From Campylobacter bilis (GTDB lineage Bacteria; Campylobacterota; Campylobacteria; Campylobacterales; Campylobacteraceae): a stretch of 64,000 nt of DNA. Location: the NCBI RefSeq assembly GCF_016806695.1, contig NZ_WUED01000005.1:1-64000 (forward strand), given 5' to 3'. The translations under genes and the position numbers were made by a program. Shown one piece after another: positions 18,388 to 26,410 of the stretch (positions are counted from its first letter, which is position 1; each line of letters starts with the position of its first letter). The notes under the pieces are model-generated. The model had not been told where the DNA came from. It ran no database searches and worked only from the letters and a program-made list of their open reading frames with translations.

Positions 18388-19967
18388 AAAAAAGAATTAT
18401 AGTTTGTGATGCTATTTTAGATAAGGGTATTGATATTTTAAGAAAGGCTGAAGATATTGAACTTATAGAAGCTGCTAAAATTCCTAAAGATCAATTAATA
18501 TCAATGTTAGCTGATGTAGATGTTGCCATTACAAGAAGTTCTACAGATGTGGATCTTACTTTTTTAAATCATGCAAAAAAATTGAAAGCACTTGTGCGTG
18601 CTGGTGTAGGTGTAGATAATGTAGATATTTCAGAATGCTCTAAACGCGGAGTAATTGTGATGAATGTCCCTACTGCAAATACTATAGCGGCTGTAGAACT
18701 TACTATGGCACACCTTTTAACTTCGGCAAGAAGCTTTGTAAATGCGCATAATTTTTTAAAAATCCAAAGAAAATGGGAAAGAGAAAAATGGTATGGCATA
18801 GAATTAATGGATAAAACATTAGGGATTATAGGTTTTGGTAATATAGGATCAAGGGTTGCTATTAGAGCTAAGGCCTTTGGTATGAAAATACTTGCCTATG
18901 ATCCTTATATTTCTTCTTCGAAAATTACTGATTTGGATATGGAACAAGCAAAAAGTTTGGATGAAATTTTAATAAAAAGTGATTTTATAACTATCCATAC
19001 TCCAAAAACCAAAGAAACCAATGGCATGATAGGTGCTAAAGAAATTGCTAAAATGAAAGACAAGATACGATTGATCAATTGTGCTCGCGGGGGTTTATAT
19101 GTAGAACAAGCCTTATGCGAAGGCTTAAAAAATGGTAAAATAGCTTGGCTTGGCATAGATGTTTTTGATAAAGAACCTGCTATTGATCATCCTTTTTTAG
19201 ATTTTGAAAATGTTTCAGTAACTTCTCATCTTGGGGCAAATACCTTAGAAAGTCAAGACAATATAGCAAAGCAAGCTTGTGAGCAAGCCTTAAGTGCTGC
19301 ACGTGGAGTGGCCTATCCTAATGCTTTGAATTTGCCTATTAAAACAGAGGATTTACCCCCTTTTGTTGCGCCTTATATAGAGCTTGTATCTAAGATGGCT
19401 TTTTTTGCTGTGCAAATTGATAAACATCCTATTAAAAGCATTAAATTAGAAGCTGAGGGCAATATCGGTCAATATGCACAGTCTATGCTAACTTTTGCTA
19501 CTGTGGGTGCTTTAGGAAGGATTTTAGGAGAAAGAATTAATTATGTTAATGCAGAATTTGTAGCTAAAGAACAAGGAGTGGAATTGTCTTATCAAACCCT
19601 TCCAAATAGTGGTTATAATAATAAACTTAAGGTCAAAATCATTACAGAAAATTCAAACATTAGCGTTTCAGGAACGGTGTTTAATGAAAATGAACAACGC
19701 ATAGTTAGTTTAAATGGATTTAAAACAGATTTCAAACCTAAAGGGAAAATGATCATTTTTAAAAACAAAGACATACCTGGAGTCATTGCTAAGATCAGTT
19801 CTGTTTTGGCTGCTAAAAATATTAATATAGCTGATTTTAGGCTTGGTAGGGATGGTTTTGGATACGCTTTAGCTGTAGTATTAGTCGATGAAAAAGTGCA
19901 AAAAGAAATTTTAGATGAGTTAAGAAAAATAGAGGCATGTGTATTTGTAGAATATGTCGAAATTTAA
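18384..19967 (+). CDS. serA: D-3-phosphoglycerate dehydrogenase
   Basis: First step of serine biosynthesis from 3-phosphoglycerate. The 527 residues contain a split catalytic domain, the Rossmann motif LGIIGFGNIGSRVA (about 148-161), the catalytic Arg in INCARGGLY, Glu in DKEPA and His in SHLGANT. There is an intervening ASB domain, and a C-terminal ACT domain (FKNKDIPGVIAKISSVLA) that likely senses serine. I choose ATG 18384 rather than the TTG at 18378, since AAAGGA is 9 bases away and the ATGA overlap with the gene before is typical here. The end overlaps the response regulator by 14 bases. Confidence 0.94.
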   Translation: MKKRIIVCDAILDKGIDILRKAEDIELIEAAKIPKDQLISMLADVDVAITRSSTDVDLTFLNHAKKLKALVRAGVGVDNVDISECSKRGVIVMNVPTANTIAAVELTMAHLLTSARSFVNAHNFLKIQRKWEREKWYGIELMDKTLGIIGFGNIGSRVAIRAKAFGMKILAYDPYISSSKITDLDMEQAKSLDEILIKSDFITIHTPKTKETNGMIGAKEIAKMKDKIRLINCARGGLYVEQALCEGLKNGKIAWLGIDVFDKEPAIDHPFLDFENVSVTSHLGANTLESQDNIAKQACEQALSAARGVAYPNALNLPIKTEDLPPFVAPYIELVSKMAFFAVQIDKHPIKSIKLEAEGNIGQYAQSMLTFATVGALGRILGERINYVNAEFVAKEQGVELSYQTLPNSGYNNKLKVKIITENSNISVSGTVFNENEQRIVSLNGFKTDFKPKGKMIIFKNKDIPGVIAKISSVLAAKNINIADFRLGRDGFGYALAVVLVDEKVQKEILDELRKIEACVFVEYVEI

Positions 19968-20615
19968 GATTTTAATCATAGAAGATGATAAAGATTTAAA
20001 TGATTTATTAGTTTATAGGCTTAATCTTAGTGGATATGAGCTTATTTCTTTATCAGATTTTCAAGGTGTTGAAGATTTGCTTGATAATGAGCAAATTGAT
20101 CTTTTAATAGTGGATAGGAATTTGCCAAGTGGGGATTCTTTGGAAAAAATTCAAAATTTAAGAGAGCAAGGCTATCAAGAAGAAATCATCTTTCTTACTG
20201 CTAAAGCTTTGCATCAGGATTTGCTTGAAGGTTTTAAAAGTGGCTGCGATGATTATATTTGCAAACCCTTTGATTTTAACGAGCTTTTATTTCGCATTAA
20301 AGCTATTTTAAAACGTCGTAATAAAGAAGAAGATAATTGATTTTTGGTCATTTTATTTTGGATTTGATTAATTATAATCTTTTTTATAAAAATGAAAAAT
20401 TAGAAATTTCAAATCTTGAGTATGAGTTATTAAAATGCTTTTTTCAAAACCCCAATACCTTGCTAACAAGGCAATTTTTAAGTGAAAGTGTATGGAAAGA
20501 TGATACTACAAGGGATAAAACAATCAATATTGCTTTAACAAGATTAAGAAATAAATTTCCAAAATTAAAAGATCATATTATTAGTGTTAGAGGTATTGGC
20601 TATAAATTATGCTAA
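19954..20615 (+). pseudogene. OmpR-family response regulator, split by a frameshift
   Basis: The first 128 codons (19954-20340) encode a full receiver domain: acidic pair IIEDD, phospho-acceptor Asp in LLIVDRNLPSGD, Thr in FLTAKA and Lys in CKPFDF. The winged-helix domain follows in another frame from 20337 (ISNLEYELLKCFF, TLLTRQFLSESVW, DKTINIALTRLRNKF, ISVRGIGYKLC). One T missing at 20337-20338 explains the break: with it the linker would read EEDNLIFGHFIL. A TTG at 20337 overlapping the TGA could let ribosomes restart, giving separate receiver and DNA-binding proteins. The intact gene would be about 220 residues, as Cj0890c. It lies between serA and the kinase. Confidence 0.8.
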
Positions 20616-21888
20616 AAACTAAAAATGTTTTTATAGTTTTTTTTAATTTTATTTATCTTTAATTTTTGCTTTTTATGTTTTTACCAATTCTTATCTTAAT
20701 TTTTTACTTTTAAAGCAATATGAGCAAAAGATCAAAAGCCTTGATGATGTTTTAAGATTTTCTTTTTTAGAGCATTTAAATACAAATAATATTAAAGAAT
20801 TTGCTAAAAAGACTAGGGCTGATTTTATTCTTTTTAAAAAAGATATAAAAATAAGTTCTGTAAAAAACCCTGATTTTTTCATCAAGCTTAAAGAAGGAGA
20901 AATCATAAAATTGCATTCTCAAAAAATCCTTTTTAAAAGCTTTACTTATAAAGAATATAAATATATTATTATTGTTTGTCCTAATTTTTCAAATTTGGAG
21001 TTTTTTTGGCTAAATATGGCTGTGAATTTTGGAATATGTTTTTTGTTTGTGTGTTTTTTGATGATTTTTTTAGGTAAAAAAATAACAAGAAATTTTAATA
21101 AAATTTTAGATTTTTTAGATTCTATAGGTACTCATAAAATGGTTAGATTAGAAAAGGGTATGTTTAAAGAATTCACTCTTTTAAATGAAAAACTTTTAAA
21201 AACTAAAGAGAAAATTTTGAAAAATACTCAAAAAAATCAAAAACAAAATGATAAAATTACTCTTAAAAATATCCAACTTGCAAGCATTATCTCAGCCATT
21301 TCACATGAGCTTAAAAATCCTTTAAGTGTGATTGATCTGAGTTTAGAAATGCTTAAGGATAAAAATTTAAAAGATGAGCAGCTAAAATCAGAATTATTAG
21401 AGAAAATTTCACGCCAAAGTGTTAAGTTAAATGCTTTAACCTATAAGCTTAATTTTGTTTTTAATCTCAATAGTGAAGCTTTACAAATGCAAGAATTTGA
21501 TCTTTTTATTTTGTGTGAGAAAATCATCAAAAATCCTGGTTTTGAAAGGGTGGTTTTGCAAGGAGAAAATACCAAGGTTAAAGCAGATGAATTTTTAATT
21601 GAACAAGTAATTATAAATTTGCTTTCTAATGCTTTAAAATACAGTCAAAAAGAGGTGATTTTAACGGTAAAAAATCAAAGAATAAAAGTGCAAGATTTTG
21701 GTAGAGGTATAGAAAAAGATAAATTAAAATTCATTACAAAAAAATTTTATAAAATTGATGTAAAAAGCGATAGTTCTTTTGGTTTGGGGCTTTTTTTAGT
21801 AAAGAAAATTTTAACTATACATAAAAGTTATCTTGAAATTTCTAGTACTTTAGGTTATGGTTCTTGCTTTAGTTTTAAATTCACTTAA
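20609..21888 (+). pseudogene. Sensor histidine kinase, frameshifted in first membrane helix
   Basis: ATG 20609 overlaps the regulator stop and encodes MLKTKNVFIVFFNFIYL before a stop. The rest of the kinase is open in another frame from about 20659: IFAFYVFTNSYLNF, a sensor loop of about 75 residues, a second helix (MAVNFGICFLFVCFLMIFLG), H-box AISHELKNPLSVIDL, N-box EQVIINLLSNALKYS, G1 VQDFGRGIEKD and G2 GLGLFLVKK. One extra T in CTTTAA at 20658-20660 would restore the frame. The next ATG (20911) would give a protein lacking the first helix and most of the sensor domain. It pairs with the split regulator before it and corresponds to Cj0889c. Confidence 0.8.
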
Positions 21889-21896
21889 GGATAAAA

Positions 21897-23831
21897 ATGG
21901 CACTTATAGATTTCATTGAGGTTTCAAAAAAATTTGGAGATAAGATTGTTTTAAATGAAGTTAATTTTAGTGTAAATGAAGGAGAAAAAATTGCTATCAT
22001 AGGCAAAAATGGAGAAGGAAAATCTACTTTTTTGCAAGCACTTTTAGGAAAGCTTACTCTAGATAGTGGTAGAATAGTAAGGCAAAGTGGAAAAAGCATT
22101 GCTATGCTTTCACAAAATGTTGATTTTAATGTCAGTTTAAGTGTAAAAGAAGCCATCAAGCAAGAGCTTGTAGAAATCTATCAAATTTTAAAAGAATATG
22201 AAATCTTGCATGAACAATTAGCAAAGGAACCTCACAATAAAACTTATCTAAAACAAATAGATGCATTAAGTGCTTTAATAGAGGCTAAAGATGCTTGGGA
22301 TATAGAAGCTAAAATAATGCGTATTTTGCAAGAATTTAATCTTTTAGAATATCAAAACCGCGTTTTATCAAGCTTAAGTGGGGGAGAGATACGTCGTATT
22401 GGGCTTTGTATATTATTGCTTAAAAATCCAGATATTTTATTGCTTGATGAGCCAACCAATCATTTAGATGTTTATATGACAAGTTTTTTAGAAGACTTAT
22501 TAAAGTATTCAAAAATGTGCGTCATTTTTATTTCTCATGATAGGTATTTTATCGATGCTGTGGCAGAAAAGTGTGTAGAATTGCATCAAGGAAAGATCCG
22601 TATTTTTAAAGGTGGATATACAAAATATTTAGAACAAAAGGCTGAGATTTTAGAAAATTTAAGTAAAAATCATGAAATTCTTTTAAAAAAGCTAAAAAAC
22701 GAAGAAGAATGGTTAAGAAGGGGCGTTAAAGCAAGACTTAAAAGAAATGAAGGACGTAAAGAACGTATTTTAAAAATGCGAGAAGAAGCTAAAAAAAACC
22801 CTTCTGTTATCAAACGTTTAAAACTTGAGCTTAATAGATCAAAATTACATTTTAATGGGGAAAAAGTAGGTAATCGTAAAAAAATGCTTTTTGAGTTAAA
22901 AAATATAAGTAAAAATAGTGGAGAAAAAACCCTTTTTAAAGATTTTTCAGCACGAATTATACAAGGAGAACGCATTGGTATTGTAGGAAGAAATGGCTGT
23001 GGGAAATCAACATTTTTAAAAATTCTATTAGGAGAAATAAAACAAGATAGCGGGGAAATAAAACGTGCAGAGCTTAAAATAGGGTATTTTGATCAGGCTA
23101 GAACTTGGGTTAATTGTGATAAGAGTTTGCTTGAGATTTTTTGCCCTAATGGTGGGGATAGGGTAGAAGTTCGTGGTAAGAATATGCATGTTTATGGGTA
23201 TTTGAAAAATTTTTTATTTCCTAAAGAATTTTTGGATAAAAGTGTTGGGCTTTTAAGTGGAGGTGAGAAAAACCGCGTTGCTTTAGCCTTGCTTTTTAGT
23301 AAAGAATATGATATTTTGGTTTTAGATGAACCGACAAATGATCTTGATATAGATACTATTAATGTACTAGAAGAATATTTGCTTAATTTTCAAGGTGCGA
23401 TTTTATTTGTGTCTCATGATAGGTATTTTGTCGATAAACTTGCAACAAAACTGTATGCTTTTGAAGAAAATGCTTCTATAAATATTTTGCATATACTTTA
23501 TAGCGAGTATCTTGAAAACGAAAAAGAAATCAAAGAATGGGATGAATTTATCATGAGTTTTCAAACACAAGAAAAACAAAATCACAATCAAAAAGAAAAA
23601 ATATCTAAAAAATTAAGCTACAAAGAAAGTCAAATACTAAAAAGTCATCCTGAAAAAATAACCTATCTAGAACAAAAAATATCCCAATTAAACCACCAAC
23701 TTTCCCATGCTCATATTTATCAAGAATTAGGCGTTAATACACTTTATGAAGAACTTCAAAGCACGCAAAAAGAACTTGAAAATTTAGAAAATGAGTATTT
23801 TTTAGTTTTAGAAAAAAGTGAAAATTTATGA
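21897..23831 (+). CDS. ABC-F family ATPase (Uup/EttA-like)
   Basis: A 644-residue soluble protein with two ABC cassettes and no membrane segments. Cassette 1 has Walker A GKNGEGKST, signature LSGGEIRR and Walker B ILLLDEPTNHLD. Cassette 2 has GRNGCGKST, LSGGEKNR and ILVLDEPTNDLD. A basic linker of about 80 residues (RLKRNEGRKERILKMREEAKK) separates them, and a charged coiled-coil tail (about 550-644) follows, as in Uup. ABC-F proteins act on the ribosome E-site or on stalled or branched nucleic acid structures. The exact branch is not certain. It corresponds to Cj0888c. It starts 9 bases after the kinase. Confidence 0.88.
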   Translation: MALIDFIEVSKKFGDKIVLNEVNFSVNEGEKIAIIGKNGEGKSTFLQALLGKLTLDSGRIVRQSGKSIAMLSQNVDFNVSLSVKEAIKQELVEIYQILKEYEILHEQLAKEPHNKTYLKQIDALSALIEAKDAWDIEAKIMRILQEFNLLEYQNRVLSSLSGGEIRRIGLCILLLKNPDILLLDEPTNHLDVYMTSFLEDLLKYSKMCVIFISHDRYFIDAVAEKCVELHQGKIRIFKGGYTKYLEQKAEILENLSKNHEILLKKLKNEEEWLRRGVKARLKRNEGRKERILKMREEAKKNPSVIKRLKLELNRSKLHFNGEKVGNRKKMLFELKNISKNSGEKTLFKDFSARIIQGERIGIVGRNGCGKSTFLKILLGEIKQDSGEIKRAELKIGYFDQARTWVNCDKSLLEIFCPNGGDRVEVRGKNMHVYGYLKNFLFPKEFLDKSVGLLSGGEKNRVALALLFSKEYDILVLDEPTNDLDIDTINVLEEYLLNFQGAILFVSHDRYFVDKLATKLYAFEENASINILHILYSEYLENEKEIKEWDEFIMSFQTQEKQNHNQKEKISKKLSYKESQILKSHPEKITYLEQKISQLNHQLSHAHIYQELGVNTLYEELQSTQKELENLENEYFLVLEKSENL

Positions 23832-23850
23832 TTGGAATTTTATGAGTTCA

Positions 23851-23937
23851 TGGTGCCCGAGGTCGGACTCGAACCGACATGAGGTTGCCCTCGCCAGATT
23901 TTGAGTCTGGTGCGTCTACCAGTTTCACCACTCGGGC
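23851..23937 (-). tRNA. tRNA-Leu (anticodon CAA)
   Basis: The minus strand folds into a class II tRNA of 87 bases with an encoded CCA. The acceptor stem is GCCCGAG/CTCGGGC with discriminator A. The anticodon stem CCAGA/TCTGG closes the loop CTCAAAA, giving anticodon CAA (bases 23901-23903), which reads UUG. The long variable arm (GAGGGCAACCTC) and the T loop GTTCGAGTC are present. Confidence 0.95.
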
Positions 23938-23950
23938 TGCTAAAGAGACG

Positions 23951-23956
23951 ATTATA
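23951..23956 (-). promoter_or_regulatory. -10 box of tRNA-Leu gene
   Basis: TATAAT on the minus strand lies 13 bases before the mature tRNA 5' end, followed by a GC-rich discriminator (CGTCTC). The same CGTCTCTT element with a TATAT in front recurs 60 bases upstream at 24003-24012. Confidence 0.6.
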
Positions 23957-24036
23957 CTTTATTTTAAATTAAAAAATACTTTAAGTATAAAAACTCTTTT
24001 CTAAGAGACGATATATAGTGCATAAACTTGAAAAAT

Positions 24037-24051
24037 TGGAATAGTTTTTGC
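24037..24051 (+). promoter_or_regulatory. Sigma-54 (RpoN) promoter for flgL
   Basis: TTGGAAT-AGTTT-TTGCT shows the invariant GG (24038-24039), exactly ten bases, then GC (24050-24051). This is the -24/-12 pattern. It lies about 63 bases before the flgL ATG. RpoN with FlgR drives hook and rod genes in C. jejuni, so this is expected for a hook-filament junction gene. Confidence 0.8.
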
Positions 24052-24113
24052 TTTAATATTATTAAAGTGATATTTAAAAGATTTTAACTTTAATATTTTT
24101 TTAGAGGGTGGAC

Positions 24114-26363
24114 ATGAGAATTACAAATAAACTTAATTTTACAAATAGTGTAAATACTTCTATGGGTGGACAAAGTGCATTATATGATATAACTCAACAA
24201 CTTGCTTCAGGATTAAAAATACAAAATTCATATGAAGATGCGAGTGTTTATATAGATAATACAAGACTTGAGTATGAAATTAAAACCTTAGAACAAATCA
24301 AAGAAGCCACAAGTAGAGCACAAGAAATGACTCAAAATAGCATGAAGGCTTTACAAGATATGGTGAAGTTATTAGAGGATTTTAAAGTTAAAGTAACTCA
24401 AGCCGCAAGCGATAGTAATTCTCAAACTTCTAGAGAAGCTATAGCAAAAGAGCTAGAACGCATTAAAGAAAGTATTATTAATCTTGCTAATACTAGCGTT
24501 AATGGACAATACCTTTTTGCAGGATCTCAACTTAGCAATAAGCCTTTTGATTCTCAAGGCAATTATTATGGTGATAAAAATAATATTAATGTAGTCACGG
24601 GTGCGGGGACTGAAAGTCCTTATAATATACCTGGATGGGATTTGTTTTTTAAAGCAGATGGGGATTATAAAAAGCAAATTACAAGCAATGTAAGCCTTAT
24701 TGATAATCGCTATAGTGATAAAGTAGAGTATCTAAATGAAAATTCTCAATGGAAGCAATTAATAGGGCAAAATTATACCCAAGATGGAAAACTAGATGTA
24801 GAAAAAGATTTTGAAGATAAGGATCAAAAGCTTAATTTTCCTCCTTCAACCCTATATATTCAAGGGGTTAGACCTGATGGAACGAGTTTTAAAAGTGCTG
24901 TTTTAATCAAGCCTGATGATAAAATAGAAGATGTATTAAAACAAATCGGTACGCTTTATGGCAATACGCCTAATAATAAAGTAGTAGAAGTAAGTATCAA
25001 TAATAGTGGTCAAATTCAAATCACAGATCTCAAGCAAGGCAATAATAAACTTGATTTTCATGCTGTAGCCTTCACGCCTCAAACCTCTAGCTTTACAGAA
25101 ATGAGAGAACTGGATAAATTTGTTAAAGAAAATAATTTAAATATGGATGATATTACTAATTCTGTAATGAGAGAGGCTTTAAACACAAGCAATGGAGATA
25201 TTACCAATTTAAGAGGCCCTATAACAATAACTTTAAATGGACAAAATGGAGTTAACAAGCAATTTACCTTTGAACTCCATCAAACTGATTTTATTCACAG
25301 TAAAATGACAGATACCCAAGGCAATGCAAGTAATGGGGCAGATTATGATAATGTGTATTTTGAAAAAGATGGCAATATAGTTTATGGCAATGTTTCTCAA
25401 ATTATCAAAGGAAGCAATGCTTATGCTACAGATTCTACAAAGCTTAGTGATGTAATGTCTCAAGATAGCCTTAATGGCACGACTTTAAATTTAAAAATAA
25501 AATCTAAAGGCAGGAATTCTTACGATGTCAGTATTAATTTACAAACTTCAACTGTAAGTTTTGCAGATCCTAATAATCCTAATAATACAATCACTTTTCC
25601 TATTATGCATACTGATCCTGCAACAGGTAATAGCGGAGTATTAACAGGAGCTAATGAAATTACTTATGGACAAATTAATACTATAATAGGAATGTTTGCA
25701 GCTGATAAGATCCCAACTCAAAGCATCACAGCTAATAATGGAAAAATTGATGCTAATAGTTATAATACCTTAAGACAGCTTATGAAAGATTCTAATGCTA
25801 GTGTGGATGTAAGTATGGATTATAAAGGTCGCATTAGCGTTACAGATAAGCTTTCATCAAGTACTAATATAGAACTTTCTTTAAGCGATTCTCAAAGCGG
25901 ACTTTTTCCTAATCCTCCTTACTCAACAACGGCTTCTATGAGTAATGGTTCTAATTTTATCTTTAGTGCTAATAATTCTTTAGTCATTGATGAACCTAAT
26001 GTAGATATCATAAAAGACTTAGATGCTATGATAGAAGCAGTATTGCATGGAAATATGAGAGCAGATTCTCAAAGCGAAAATCCACGAAATACAGGTATGC
26101 AAGGAGCCTTAGAAAGACTTGATCATTTAATGGATCATATTAATAAGCTTAATACAACCATGGGTACTTATCATAATACTATAGAAGATGTAAATACACG
26201 ATCAAACTTTTTAAGTGTTAATGTCCAAAGCATTAAATCAAGCGTTATAGATATTGATTATGGTGAAGCTATGATAGCTTTAATGCAAACACAACTTGCC
26301 TATCAAGCTTCTCTTAAAGCTAGCACAACTTTATCCCAGCTTAGTTTATTAAATTATATGTAA
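24114..26363 (+). CDS. flgL: Flagellar hook-filament junction protein FlgL (FlaD)
   Basis: A 749-residue flagellin-like protein. The N-terminus MRITNKLNFTNSV and coiled coil (residues about 50-130), and the C-terminal coiled coil ending QLAYQASLKASTTLSQLSLLNYM, are the conserved D0/D1 helices of HAP3. The central 500 residues are a long Asn/Thr-rich variable insertion, much longer than the 300-residue enteric FlgL but normal for Campylobacter (formerly FlaD, Cj0887c). ATG 24114 is chosen because AGAGG lies 6 bases before it; a GTG at 24108 is too close. It stands alone behind a sigma-54 promoter. Export is by the flagellar type III apparatus, which needs FlhA. Confidence 0.9.
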   Translation: MRITNKLNFTNSVNTSMGGQSALYDITQQLASGLKIQNSYEDASVYIDNTRLEYEIKTLEQIKEATSRAQEMTQNSMKALQDMVKLLEDFKVKVTQAASDSNSQTSREAIAKELERIKESIINLANTSVNGQYLFAGSQLSNKPFDSQGNYYGDKNNINVVTGAGTESPYNIPGWDLFFKADGDYKKQITSNVSLIDNRYSDKVEYLNENSQWKQLIGQNYTQDGKLDVEKDFEDKDQKLNFPPSTLYIQGVRPDGTSFKSAVLIKPDDKIEDVLKQIGTLYGNTPNNKVVEVSINNSGQIQITDLKQGNNKLDFHAVAFTPQTSSFTEMRELDKFVKENNLNMDDITNSVMREALNTSNGDITNLRGPITITLNGQNGVNKQFTFELHQTDFIHSKMTDTQGNASNGADYDNVYFEKDGNIVYGNVSQIIKGSNAYATDSTKLSDVMSQDSLNGTTLNLKIKSKGRNSYDVSINLQTSTVSFADPNNPNNTITFPIMHTDPATGNSGVLTGANEITYGQINTIIGMFAADKIPTQSITANNGKIDANSYNTLRQLMKDSNASVDVSMDYKGRISVTDKLSSSTNIELSLSDSQSGLFPNPPYSTTASMSNGSNFIFSANNSLVIDEPNVDIIKDLDAMIEAVLHGNMRADSQSENPRNTGMQGALERLDHLMDHINKLNTTMGTYHNTIEDVNTRSNFLSVNVQSIKSSVIDIDYGEAMIALMQTQLAYQASLKASTTLSQLSLLNYM

Positions 26364-26373
26364 AATTTTATGG

Positions 26374-26379
26374 TATAAT
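26374..26379 (+). promoter_or_regulatory. Extended -10 box for ftsK
   Basis: TGG-TATAAT lies just after the flgL stop and about 32 bases before the proposed ftsK start, giving ftsK a vegetative promoter independent of flgL. Confidence 0.6.
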
Positions 26380-26410
26380 TGCTTCTTGATTTTATTTTTA
26401 AGGAAAAAAT

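Noticed and set aside
20637-20644. T8 tract as the switch for the histidine kinase
   Set aside because: Changing this tract to seven or nine T does not restore the kinase; nine T creates an immediate TAA. The lost base must lie after it, best at 20658-20660.
23851-23937. tRNA-Leu as attachment site of an integrated element
   Set aside because: No integrase, phage gene or repeat of the tRNA 3' end was found nearby, and both sides are conserved housekeeping genes.
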